Assembly: GCA_937894585.1 (NCBI GenBank)
Contig: CALBGO010000047.1
Span: 1 to 57,434 of the forward strand
From: an uncultured Eubacterium sp.
GTDB taxonomy: Bacteria; Bacillota; Clostridia; Peptostreptococcales; Anaerovoracaceae
Length of the DNA stretch: 57,434 bases
Direction of reading: 5' to 3'
Shown: positions 50,491 through 57,434 of the stretch, in pieces
How the letters are laid out: the number at the start of each line of letters is the position of its first letter
How positions within the stretch are numbered: the stretch's first letter is position 1
Made by a program: the position numbers and the translations under genes
The notes under the pieces: generated by a model
The model's input: the letters and a program-made list of their open reading frames with translations, nothing else
Told to the model about the DNA's origin: nothing
The model's database searches: none

Positions 50491-51395
50491 AAACTCTCCT
50501 TTTCCGCAAGACCTGTATAATAGTTATAATACAGAAGCCCGATTACAACTACAGCGCAGCCGATAATTTCCCAGGAAGCCGGAATCTGTCCCAAAAACAA
50601 AATTCCCATCAGAATAGCAAATACCGATTCGCCGGATTCCCATGCGGAAACATACAGTGAATCCACATATCCGAAACACAGGTTGAATACTGCGTGAGCG
50701 CCGATCTGGCAAACCAGAGTAAGCCCTATAATATAAAGGTAGTCCGATGCGGAATATCCAAGCGCCGGCGTTCCGCTTACAATCATACCGACAGAAAAGC
50801 AAATCCAGCAGGACAGGAATACCAGAAATACATAAGTGCTTCCCGGCACATTTTTTCTGACTTCATTGCCGATAGCAAAGTAAATGCCCATAAAAGCCCC
50901 TGCCAGAAATGCCAGTATGTCCCCCGCAAAATTACCGTCGGTCAGCTGCCGATAATCAAGACCTGCAATCAGCACACCGCCCAGAAGCGCAAGAACGATA
51001 CCCATTATCGGTCTTCTGCCTACTTTGCGTTTCAGCACAAATACGGTAATTACCAAAACCACCAGAGGATGCAGGGCTGCAAGAACTACTGCGCTGGCAA
51101 TATTAGTCATTTTTACTGCATTAAACCATGTGAAAAAGTGGCCGAACAGAAAAGCGCCTGCCGCAAAAGTCCAAATATAGTCCTTCTTTGAAATCTGTTT
51201 CAAAGACTCCCTGTTTCTGAGAAGTACCGGAACCGCAAAGAACGGCAACCCAAGAGTCAGACGCCAGAAACCGATTGCCATAGAGGGCGCCTCGATGACA
51301 CTTCCGAAAATTCCCGATGATGAACCCGCCATAACAGCAAGCACTACAATAATTTTTACATAACGCTCCAAAAAACTCTTTTTTTCTTTATGCAT
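50487..51395 (-). CDS. EamA/DMT-family transporter
   Basis: 302 residues with ten predicted helices in two EamA repeats (GSVIEAPSMAIGFWRLTLGLPFF early; FLGQIPASWEIIGCAVVVIGLL late). Family members export amino acids or metabolites. It opens the operon with scpA and scpB. Confidence 0.88.
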   Translation of the reverse strand: MHKEKKSFLERYVKIIVVLAVMAGSSSGIFGSVIEAPSMAIGFWRLTLGLPFFAVPVLLRNRESLKQISKKDYIWTFAAGAFLFGHFFTWFNAVKMTNIASAVVLAALHPLVVLVITVFVLKRKVGRRPIMGIVLALLGGVLIAGLDYRQLTDGNFAGDILAFLAGAFMGIYFAIGNEVRKNVPGSTYVFLVFLSCWICFSVGMIVSGTPALGYSASDYLYIIGLTLVCQIGAHAVFNLCFGYVDSLYVSAWESGESVFAILMGILFLGQIPASWEIIGCAVVVIGLLYYNYYTGLAEKESL

Positions 51396-51430
51396 AATAC
51401 TCTATTTCCTTACTTAATCCTTTTCCCCGC

Positions 51431-52483
51431 TTAATCAAACAATTTTGCCAGATTTTCCCGATACGGAGGTCTGACAATTCCTTTCTCCGTAATAACTGCC
51501 GTAATATATTCCGCCGAAGTCACATCAAAAGACGGGTTGTAAGTCTTAACGCCCTCCGGCGCCATAGGCTTTTCATACCACATTTTATAAATTTCTTCGC
51601 CGTCCCGAAGTTCAATGTGAATGTCGTCTCCTGTTTTCGTGTTTAAGTCCACCGTCGAGGTCGGCACATACATATAAAAAGGAATGCCGTATTCCTTCGC
51701 CAAAACCGCAATGCCGGAAGTGCCGATTTTGTTGGCGCCGTCGCCGTTTGCAGCCATACGGTCACAGCCTACGACCACAGCGTCGATCCATCCGTTTTTC
51801 ATTACGGCAGACGCCATATTGTCACAAATCAGCGTCACATCCACACCTGCTTTTGAAAGCTCCCAGCTTGTCAGACGCGCCCCCTGCAGAAGCGGTCTCG
51901 TCTCGTCCGCAAAGACTTTGAAATTATATCCCCGCTCCGCTCCCAGATAAATGGGCGCAAGGCAGGTTCCGTACTTTGCGGTTGCGATAGTGCCCGCATT
52001 GCAGTGAGTCAAAATTCCCATTCCCGGCTTAAGAAGGGACAGTCCGTATTCTCCCATGGCAAAACAAGCGGCTTCATCCTCCTTGCGAATCGCCTCCGCC
52101 TCTTCAAAAAGCAGCGCCTTTCCTTCGGAAACAGTCCGCGGGGATGCCTCATTAAAACGGTTTACCATTCTTTCCAAAGCCCAGGCTAAATTTACCGCAG
52201 TCGGTCTTGCGGTTACCAGATAATCCGATGCTTCCCGCAAAGCCTTCTGAAACTCTGCAGGATCTCTGTCCTCCGGAAAATCCCGGACAGCTAAATAAAG
52301 ACCGTAGCCGGCGGCAACACCGATAGCCGGCGCGCCTCTTACCCGCAGCTTGTAAATTGCCTCCCATACATCTTCTTTCGTCTGCATTTCTATGTACCGT
52401 TCTTCTCCCGGAAGAAGCGTCTGGTCCAGAATCAGCAGTTTCTCATCTGTGTATTTTACAGGCGTAATATCTAAAACATTCAT
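51431..52483 (-). CDS. mtnA: Methylthioribose-1-phosphate isomerase
   Basis: 350 residues. Diagnostic segments: LRVRGAPAIGVAAGYG, ILTHCNAGTIATAKYGT, ADETRPLLQGARLTSWEL and GCDRMAANGDGANKIGTSG, holding the catalytic Cys and Asp. It isomerises 5-methylthioribose-1-phosphate in methionine salvage; promiscuous use of related aldose phosphates is known. I start at the ATG that gives the family N-terminus (MNVLDITPVKY), behind AGAGGAG. No other salvage gene is near. Confidence 0.93.
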   Translation of the reverse strand: MNVLDITPVKYTDEKLLILDQTLLPGEERYIEMQTKEDVWEAIYKLRVRGAPAIGVAAGYGLYLAVRDFPEDRDPAEFQKALREASDYLVTARPTAVNLAWALERMVNRFNEASPRTVSEGKALLFEEAEAIRKEDEAACFAMGEYGLSLLKPGMGILTHCNAGTIATAKYGTCLAPIYLGAERGYNFKVFADETRPLLQGARLTSWELSKAGVDVTLICDNMASAVMKNGWIDAVVVGCDRMAANGDGANKIGTSGIAVLAKEYGIPFYMYVPTSTVDLNTKTGDDIHIELRDGEEIYKMWYEKPMAPEGVKTYNPSFDVTSAEYITAVITEKGIVRPPYRENLAKLFD

Positions 52484-52668
52484 AACTAACACTCCTCTAA
52501 AAATACAGTATATCATTAAAAAGCCCCTGCGTGCAAGCAAAACGGGGATAGGAATTTTCTCCTTATTTTCCCGCCGTATCTTTTGCCGCAATTTTTTCGG
52601 CTTTTCCCGAGGCTGTTGTTTTTACTGCATCTGCACCGTACTCCTCTGCACTGCACACAAAAACAGAA

Positions 52669-52697
52669 TAGACAGAAATTCTATTCTATGTTACAAT
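52669..52697 (+). promoter_or_regulatory. Sigma-70-type promoter of the transketolase genes
   Basis: TAGACA (52669-52674) and TACAAT (52692-52697) with a 17-nt spacer. An AGAATAG/CTATTCT inverted repeat spans the spacer and could be an operator. Confidence 0.55.
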
Positions 52698-52755
52698 TTT
52701 AACAAATCACAAGAGCAGTTTCCGCTCGCAGAAAAAGAAAGAAGGGATAGGTACT

Positions 52756-53646
52756 ATGGCAAAAGTTCATATCGAAGATGTGCGCGACCTGATCGTCAAA
52801 GCCGGAGAAATCCGCGAAAAGCTGGCACTGGGTACGCGCCGCATCGGAAATGTGCATATCGGCGGTCCGATGTCTGCTGCTGATATCACCACTGCAGTTT
52901 GCTATAAGTATATGGGATTTGACCCTGACAATCTGGACGATCCGGAACGGGATATCTTTATTCTCAGCAAAGGCCACAACGGCATCCTGCTTTACACGAT
53001 TTTCTGTGATATGGGTATGTAGGAATGGGATCTTCTCCTTGACACCTATAACACGGTCGGTCATCCTTTCGGACCGCATCCGAACCGCAAATATGTGAAA
53101 GGAATTGAAGTATCCTCCGGTTCGCTGGGACACGGCCTTTCCTGGTGCTGCGGTCTTGCGCACGGCAACCGCAACAAAGGCATCAAATCAAGAATCTGGA
53201 CACTTTTAGGCGACGGAGAAATGGAAGAAGGCTCCAACTGGGAAGCAATTCTCTATGCGGCATCTCACAAAATGGACAATATTGTGGCGCTCGTCGATTT
53301 CAACCATGCGTCAGCCTCCTTCGAGTGCGGGCAGAATAACCGCTGGGGAGACAAAGGCGGACCGGAGGGCATGGCAGACTGTTTCCGCGCTTTCGGCTGG
53401 AATGCAGTTGTTGTGGACGGCACCAGCATGACCGAAATCGATAAAGCGCTGGCAGCACTTCCTGAAGTGACACTGAACGGAAAACCCAATGTCATCATTG
53501 CCAGCACCACAAAGGGACAAGGCGTCTCTTTCATGATGGAACGCCCGTGTGCATGGCACATCGGCGGATTTGACGATGACAAACTGGAAGAAGCACTGAG
53601 CCAGATCAGAGCTTACACAGCCGAAAAACTGAAGGAGGTGGAATAA
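52756..53646 (+). pseudogene. Transketolase, N-terminal subunit, with in-frame amber codon
   Basis: The frame encodes about 296 residues of the thiamine-diphosphate-binding half of a split transketolase. It is open from the ATG at 52756 to the stop at 53644-53646 except for a TAG at 53020-53022 (codon 89). Before it: GNVHIGGPMSAADITTAV and ILSKGHNGILLY. After it, in the same frame: GHPFGPHPN, SLGHGLSWCCGLAHG and the TPP-binding GDGEMEEGSNWEA. No frameshift is present and the rest is well kept. It may be a fresh nonsense mutation, a base error in the assembly, or a suppressed codon. AAGGGATAGG precedes the start, and the C-terminal subunit follows directly. Confidence 0.8.
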
Positions 53647-54621
53647 ATGGCAGGTTTTACATTTTGCTGCGGAGATATGGGACCCGCAATGGAAGCCAAG
53701 GGCACTGTCACCAATGAAATTCTCGAAATGATTGAAGAAGATCCGCGTGTCTGCTATATCAATGCAGACGGTACCGGAAGCGGCGGCAGAGTGCAGCAGA
53801 TGAGTCAGAAATATCCGGATCGTGTAGTCGATGTGGGTATTCAGGAAATGAATATGGTCACAATGGCTGCCGGACTTGCAAAACAGGGATATATTCCTTA
53901 TGTGCAGACCTTCGGTCCATTCCTCTGCGTTCGCGCTCTGGATCAGATTCACAACGATGTCGCCTATAACGACTATCCGGTGCGTCTGATCGGAACCCAT
54001 GCAGGTATTTCCTCCGGTTACGGTCCAACGCATAATACCATCATCGAGTTCGTCGTCATGAATTCACTTCCGAATATGACGATGATTGCACCGTGCGATG
54101 CAGAGCAGTGCAAAAAAGTTCTCCGCAAAACGCTGGATTATCCGCATCCTGTATATATCCGTATTCCGCGCGGTGAAGAACCCCTCGTCTATACACAGGA
54201 TTTTGACTACGATTATGAAATCGGAAAAGCCATTGTAATCCAGGAAGGAACCGACCTGAACATCATTGCTGCCGGCATGGGCGTCTACAGTGCGGTACAG
54301 GCTGCCCGCCGTCTTGAAGAAAAAGGATACAGCGTCGGCGTCATCGACATGCATACCATCAAGCCGATTGACAAAGAGGCTGTCATCCGTGCCGCAAAAG
54401 CCAGCGGCGCCATTATTACCGTCGAGGATCACAATATTCTGGGCGGTCTTGGGAGCATCGTTGCTGATGTGCTGATGGAAGCCGGGGTATTTGCCAGACT
54501 GAAAAAAATCGGCATTCCGGATACCTTTGCTGAAATCGGCTATCCGGAAGAACTCTATCCGTACTATGGTATGGATGGTGACGGTGTCACAAAAACAGCA
54601 CTGGAATTTCCGGAAAAATAA
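53647..54621 (+). CDS. Transketolase, C-terminal subunit
   Basis: 324 residues, the pyrimidine-binding and C-terminal domains of a split transketolase. DVGIQEMNMVTMAAGLAKQG includes the catalytic Glu that contacts the thiamine pyrimidine ring. THAGISSGYGPTHN and PVYIRIPRGEEP follow. It is intact and starts immediately after the N-terminal subunit stop, so function depends on that gene being read through or another copy existing elsewhere. Confidence 0.92.
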   Translation: MAGFTFCCGDMGPAMEAKGTVTNEILEMIEEDPRVCYINADGTGSGGRVQQMSQKYPDRVVDVGIQEMNMVTMAAGLAKQGYIPYVQTFGPFLCVRALDQIHNDVAYNDYPVRLIGTHAGISSGYGPTHNTIIEFVVMNSLPNMTMIAPCDAEQCKKVLRKTLDYPHPVYIRIPRGEEPLVYTQDFDYDYEIGKAIVIQEGTDLNIIAAGMGVYSAVQAARRLEEKGYSVGVIDMHTIKPIDKEAVIRAAKASGAIITVEDHNILGGLGSIVADVLMEAGVFARLKKIGIPDTFAEIGYPEELYPYYGMDGDGVTKTALEFPEK

Positions 54622-54635
54622 AGAACAATCAAACG

Positions 54636-54680
54636 AAAAACCGCTGAAACCTTGAATTTTCAAAAGTTTCAGCGGTTTTA
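54636..54680 (+). terminator. Intrinsic terminator after the transketolase genes
   Basis: AAAACCGCTGAAAC pairs with GTTTCAGCGGTTTT. It ends where the tRNA gene begins on the opposite strand. Confidence 0.85.
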
Positions 54681-54756
54681 TGGTGGACCCGAAGAGGATC
54701 GAACTCTCGGCCTCTGCGTTGCGAACGCAGCGCTCTCCCGGCTGAGCTACGGGCCC
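54681..54756 (-). tRNA. tRNA-Ala (anticodon CGC)
   Basis: A 76-nt cloverleaf on the minus strand with an encoded CCA. The anticodon stem is CTGCG/CGCAG with loop TTCGCAA, giving anticodon CGC for GCG codons. The acceptor stem contains the G3-U70 pair that identifies alanine tRNAs. The T arm is GAGAG-TTCGATC-CTCTT. Confidence 0.95.
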
Positions 54757-54995
54757 AAAACATTATCTGTAATACAAAATTCCCTTCTACTTATCATTGC
54801 TCTGACGAAAAGCTAACCTACAAGAAAATTTTATTCCTTTTTATCCCTTAAGTCAATAGTTTATCAAATATAGTCACCCATTACATTTGCAAATGGCCGG
54901 ACAGAAAGAAATAACGGCAATCAGCCTAATGAAAAACCACCGGACTGCACCTTCGATGGTTTTCAATTTTGTGCAAATTATCCGCCCTTCTTTTC

Positions 54996-55133
54996 TCATA
55001 ATCTCCATTCCGTCAATTTCCGCTTCTTAAGATCACTATGGCTTCCGGGTCTGGTAAGATATAAAATCAGTTCATTATTTGAAATTTCATAAATCAGAAG
55101 CCAATCCGGAGTTATATGACACTCCCTGTTCAT
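54996..55133 (-). pseudogene. YafQ/RelE-type toxin C-terminal fragment
   Basis: Forty-five residues open in a frame different from the MazF-like fragment that precedes it. RECHITPDWLLIYEI and ELILYLTRPGSHSDL are typical of the C-terminal third of YafQ-type mRNA interferases, including the late His/Asp region. The N-terminal two thirds are missing. It is fused in DNA to the broken mazF-like gene. Confidence 0.7.
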
Positions 55134-55320
55134 CGAACAACTCTACATGTGTTGGCATCTTCGGCTTCCGTTTTAGGGTAATTGCAGCTATAATCACAAC
55201 CGGACTATACTTATTTCCTATGTCATTCTGAATCACCAAAACAGGTCTTCTTCCTCTCTGCTCGCATCCGCCCATGCTTCTCAAATCTGCTATGTAAATA
55301 TCTCCTCTATTAATTTTCAT
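55087..55320 (-). pseudogene. MazF-like toxin, truncated
   Basis: 77 residues. MKINRGDIYIADLRSMGG, EQRGRRPVLVIQNDIGNKYSPVVIIAAIT and MPTHVEL match MazF/PemK endoribonucleases closely, but the protein leaves the family after THVEL and stops, where homologues continue for about 40 residues. The break coincides with the YafQ-like fragment in another frame. No antitoxin gene is recognisable upstream. Probably inactive. Confidence 0.75.
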
Positions 55321-55389
55321 CCCTATATCTGTCCCTTCTGAACAAAATAAAGCAATGGGCTCGTCCACAAAACTGCAGGCTCCTCCCAT

Positions 55390-55729
55390 TGCTTAATAAT
55401 CTGTCTCATTGCCTCATTTGTTCTCAACACCCCAGGCAAGGGATCTCAGTAAACGACCGGCTGCGAACCAGTTCCACGGGAATCTAACCCCTTCGACACT
55501 GTCCAAGCTGCCCCCATTGCGATGTCTGTGGCTAGGCAGGTGTATCATTGTACCTGCAGCCGGTAATGGCAAATCGAATGCAATCCGATTTTACAGACAG
55601 ATATTAGTTCGCTCTCACTTCGTGGTCACGGCGTATCTTCTGATGTGCTGACAACTACAGGAATGTATCTACCGAGATGGATATTTACTTGTCTCTACTA
55701 TATGTATTGTGAAAAAAATCCGGTTTTGT
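55390..55729. other. Non-coding stretch with hairpins, nature unknown
   Basis: No convincing coding frame. The plus strand contains GCAGGT-N10-ACCTGC near 55533-55560, and the minus strand contains CCC-TTGCCT-GGGG near 55432-55445 followed by TGTTGAG. Base composition is richer in GC than the genes to its right. It could be a structured RNA or the scar of a mobile element. I see no transposase or clear terminal repeats. Confidence 0.35.
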
Positions 55730-56041
55730 TCACCAAAACTTTCTCATCTTTTCAAGGATTTTTTCCTTTCTTTTATATATAGTAGAAACACTGACATCAA
55801 AACATTCCGCTACCTGCCGTAAGGACAAAGGATTCTCGCACAAATACAGCATCTCGATTAGCTGATATTCCTCATCGGACAGTGAGTCCAAAGCGACCTC
55901 CAGATTATGATAGTTTTCTTTTTTCAGTAGTCCAAGAAATCGTCCGCCCCCGTCTCTCGATATAGCAAAATCGAGCAAATGGAATTCTTTGAATAAATCG
56001 AATTTCTGCAATCTTGTCTCATTTACCCTTAAATCAAGCAC
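55730..56041 (-). CDS. Stand-alone sigma region-4-like protein
   Basis: 103 residues starting at GTG, directly after the stop of the small membrane peptide (TAA then GTG). Residues 50-100 (LSDEEYQLIEMLYLCENPLSLRQVAECFDVSVSTIYKRKEKIL) have the helix-turn-helix pattern of sigma-70 region 4. Region 2 is absent, so it cannot be a complete sigma factor; it may be a co-sigma or a DNA-binding regulator. It is the last gene of a three-gene set. Confidence 0.6.
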   Translation of the reverse strand: MLDLRVNETRLQKFDLFKEFHLLDFAISRDGGGRFLGLLKKENYHNLEVALDSLSDEEYQLIEMLYLCENPLSLRQVAECFDVSVSTIYKRKEKILEKMRKFW

Positions 56042-56140
56042 TTACTTTTTTCGTATATTTGCAATGAAAATCCCGATTAAGATTGCTCCCACTATATAAG
56101 GGGCTACTGCAATCAAACAAATCATAAGCTGCATTAACAT
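56042..56140 (-). CDS. 32-residue membrane peptide
   Basis: ATG at 56140, TAA at 56042-56044. One hydrophobic helix of about 22 residues (ICLIAVAPYIVGAILIGIFI) ends in a basic tail NIRKK. GTGAGG lies upstream. The adjacency to its neighbours (13 nt to the secreted-protein stop, none to the region-4 gene) supports translation. Type I toxin, small holin-like peptide and signalling adaptor are all possible. Confidence 0.5.
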   Translation of the reverse strand: MLMQLMICLIAVAPYIVGAILIGIFIANIRKK

Positions 56141-56153
56141 CTTGATAACCTCA

Positions 56154-57011
56154 CTAAGTCAAATGCCATGAGTGTTTCACTTTAACTAAATGGCTGCTTT
56201 TATTAATATCCACAAATCCTACTGTAGCATTAATTCTATAATTTCCATTACCAATTTGCCAGGAACCATCTTTCAACTGTATTTTTGCCGTCCAACGATA
56301 CTTACAGTATACATTTATATCTGATGCACCTATCTTTCTTGCAACCTCATCTGTCCAAACCGGTTCGTCTTCACTAATGCTGGATGATGCTGAAAGACAC
56401 CTTGCATCTGCTACGGTCGCTTCCTTATTTGCATCTATCCCCTTATCCGACAGTTTGTAATGCGTTTCTAGTATCATATCGCAATAACCTGCACCCAACA
56501 TAGTTGTCACCTTTGCAGTAAAATATCTTCCCCCATAGCCTTTCCATTTCGTTTCCCCATTTTCTGCAGCATATACAGGCTCTATAAATACACTTGCGAA
56601 TTTTTCAACGAATCCTTTCTCTTCGCCATCTTCAAATTCAACAATAGCTTTAGCGCCATCACCAAGATTTACTTCTTTCCTTCCAAAATACACTCCATTT
56701 TTCTGAAGTTTCATAACCTCATCAGGTTCGACAGCCGAAAGAAGTTCTACTGCTTTAGTGCTCTTCTCCTCAACAAATGCTTCTACAACCTCCGGATCAG
56801 CATTTTTAAAAATTTGCTCCCTTTGATTATTTGTTACGACTTCTTGAGAATTCAATTTGTTCAACTCATTTTTAAGTTCTTTCAGTGTATTGATGTCATA
56901 AGAATTCTTGCTTCCATAATCATTGGATTCAGCAAAAACATTTAAACTCATTCCCAATACGACTATTAGCATAAGGCAAATAGCAATGACCTTTCTTTTA
57001 ATTCTTTCCAT
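56154..57011 (-). CDS. Secreted protein of unknown function
   Basis: 285 residues. The signal peptide is clear (basic MERIKRK, hydrophobic core VIAICLMLIVVLGMSLNVFA, cleavage before ESND). Residues 30-130 are acidic and helical. Residues 140-285 are rich in aromatic and beta-forming residues (KWKGYGGRYFTAKVTTMLG, YRWTAKIQLKDGSWQIGNG) with three cysteines, like a secreted beta-sandwich. I recognise no family. It heads a small operon with a membrane peptide and a region-4-like protein. Confidence 0.65.
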   Translation of the reverse strand: MERIKRKVIAICLMLIVVLGMSLNVFAESNDYGSKNSYDINTLKELKNELNKLNSQEVVTNNQREQIFKNADPEVVEAFVEEKSTKAVELLSAVEPDEVMKLQKNGVYFGRKEVNLGDGAKAIVEFEDGEEKGFVEKFASVFIEPVYAAENGETKWKGYGGRYFTAKVTTMLGAGYCDMILETHYKLSDKGIDANKEATVADARCLSASSSISEDEPVWTDEVARKIGASDINVYCKYRWTAKIQLKDGSWQIGNGNYRINATVGFVDINKSSHLVKVKHSWHLT

Positions 57012-57368
57012 AAATCATTCTTCCTCGTCTCCAGGGATCCCCAACCATTACACTATTTTGAAAAACTCACTTTTATTTCTTTTACCCTCATACACATCTC
57101 CTTTCTATTGCAATTCCACTTTTCTATCACCTATGAAACCTTCGTCAGATTCCATGCATAACCAACTATCCGTCACATGAAGAGTTTCAGCAGCGTTGCA
57201 GCCTCTTCTTCCCCTCGGCAAAAACACCGCCCGTTTATGCTGTAAATCCTCATCATATTTCTCTTTTGAAACCTTCCGATACCTGTTTCGGAAAATCCCG
57301 GTCATCGGTAATATATGAAGTTCTTTCAAAAAAGAAGATACAACAAAAAACATTTCATTGTACATAAT
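57012..57368. other. Upstream region of the secreted-protein operon, no supported gene
   Basis: AT-rich leader and promoter region. A frame of 86 codons on the minus strand (57105-57365) lacks a good ribosome binding site and any recognisable motif, so I do not call it. Confidence 0.4.
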
Positions 57369-57434
57369 TTATTTCATACCTATATTCCGCCTTTCTGCGA
57401 AAGGCACCAATGCGTCATGAAACTCGCTGGCTAA
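57369..57434 (-). CDS. Possible C-terminus of a gene running off the right edge
   Basis: An open frame enters from the window edge and ends at TAA (57369-57371): LASEFHDALVPFAERRNIGMK. Too short to identify. Confidence 0.25.
   Translation of the reverse strand, partial: LASEFHDALVPFAERRNIGMK

Noticed and set aside
53020..53022. Pyrrolysine insertion at the transketolase TAG
   Set aside because: No pyl genes or pyrrolysine tRNA in the window, and TAG ends other intact genes here (kal, the secreted M14-like gene). A mutation or base error is simpler.
54681..54756. tRNA-Ala as integration site for the accessory DNA to its right
   Set aside because: Integrases usually use the 3' end of a tRNA gene, which here faces left towards the transketolase genes. 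I found no repeat of the tRNA 3' end and no integrase.
57105..57365. 86-codon minus-strand frame
   Set aside because: Weak ribosome binding site, no recognisable motif and composition unlike the neighbouring genes.
1..57434. CRISPR arrays, complete prophage or complete insertion sequences
   Set aside because: No regularly spaced direct repeats, no transposase or phage structural genes seen in any frame.

Overview
The window looks like chromosomal DNA from an anaerobic, amino-acid-fermenting member of the Clostridia. The support is a lysine-to-butyrate fermentation cluster, a SCIFF peptide with its radical SAM maturase, sigma-54 regulation, a PucR regulator, a split transketolase and typical Firmicutes ribosome binding sites. 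A family such as Anaerovoracaceae or Peptostreptococcaceae would fit, but I cannot fix the genus. Most genes lie on the minus strand.

Positions 1-13,808 hold the lysine fermentation region. Reading down the minus strand from about 13.2 kb there is a sigma-54 activator whose sensor half is a 3,5-diaminohexanoate dehydrogenase (Kdd)-like domain, then two kdd paralogues, a compact structured-RNA candidate, kamA, the aminomutase reactivation genes kamB and kamC, kamD and kamE, and finally atoD and atoA behind their own sigma-70-type promoter. kal is divergent on the plus strand. Together these convert lysine via beta-lysine and 3,5-diaminohexanoate to crotonyl-CoA and recycle acetoacetate. The cleavage enzyme Kce is not in the window. 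Two consensus -24/-12 promoters (kdd2 and kal), one degenerate one (kdd1) and repeated GAAC-N8-GTTC dyads next to all three describe a lysine-catabolism regulon that may be controlled by an enzyme-derived sensor.

Positions 13.8-26.8 kb carry peptide and amino-acid metabolism: two tandem M14-like metallopeptidases (one secreted, one lacking a signal peptide), an M29 aminopeptidase, an agmatinase/arginase-family hydrolase, an RsuA/RluB pseudouridine synthase, an FAD oxidoreductase, a hemolysin III-like membrane protein, a PepV-like dipeptidase and an M29/NicX-like hydrolase. Positions 26.9-34.2 kb carry an NCS1 permease, a PucR regulator, the SCIFF pair scfA-scfB, a PyrK-like Fe-S flavoprotein, a DacF-type carboxypeptidase and a YwaF-like membrane protein.

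Positions 34.4-41 kb hold a second sigma-54 circuit. An SBP3-type sensor kinase and an NtrC-type response regulator sit next to an NhaC-family antiporter, which has a perfect -24/-12 promoter and a 32-bp palindromic enhancer candidate upstream. YitT-like and phospholipase C-like genes lie upstream of the kinase. Positions 41-52.5 kb are housekeeping: an ABC-F ATPase, a heterodimeric ABC exporter, aroK, pgeF, a CpXC protein, scpB, scpA, an EamA transporter and mtnA.

Positions 52.7-54.7 kb hold split transketolase genes on the plus strand; the N-terminal subunit has an in-frame amber codon. A tRNA-Ala(CGC) follows. From 54.8 kb to the end the DNA is more AT-rich and accessory in character: a chimera of MazF and YafQ toxin remnants, a possibly structured non-coding stretch, and a small operon encoding a secreted protein, a 32-residue membrane peptide and a stand-alone sigma region-4-like protein.
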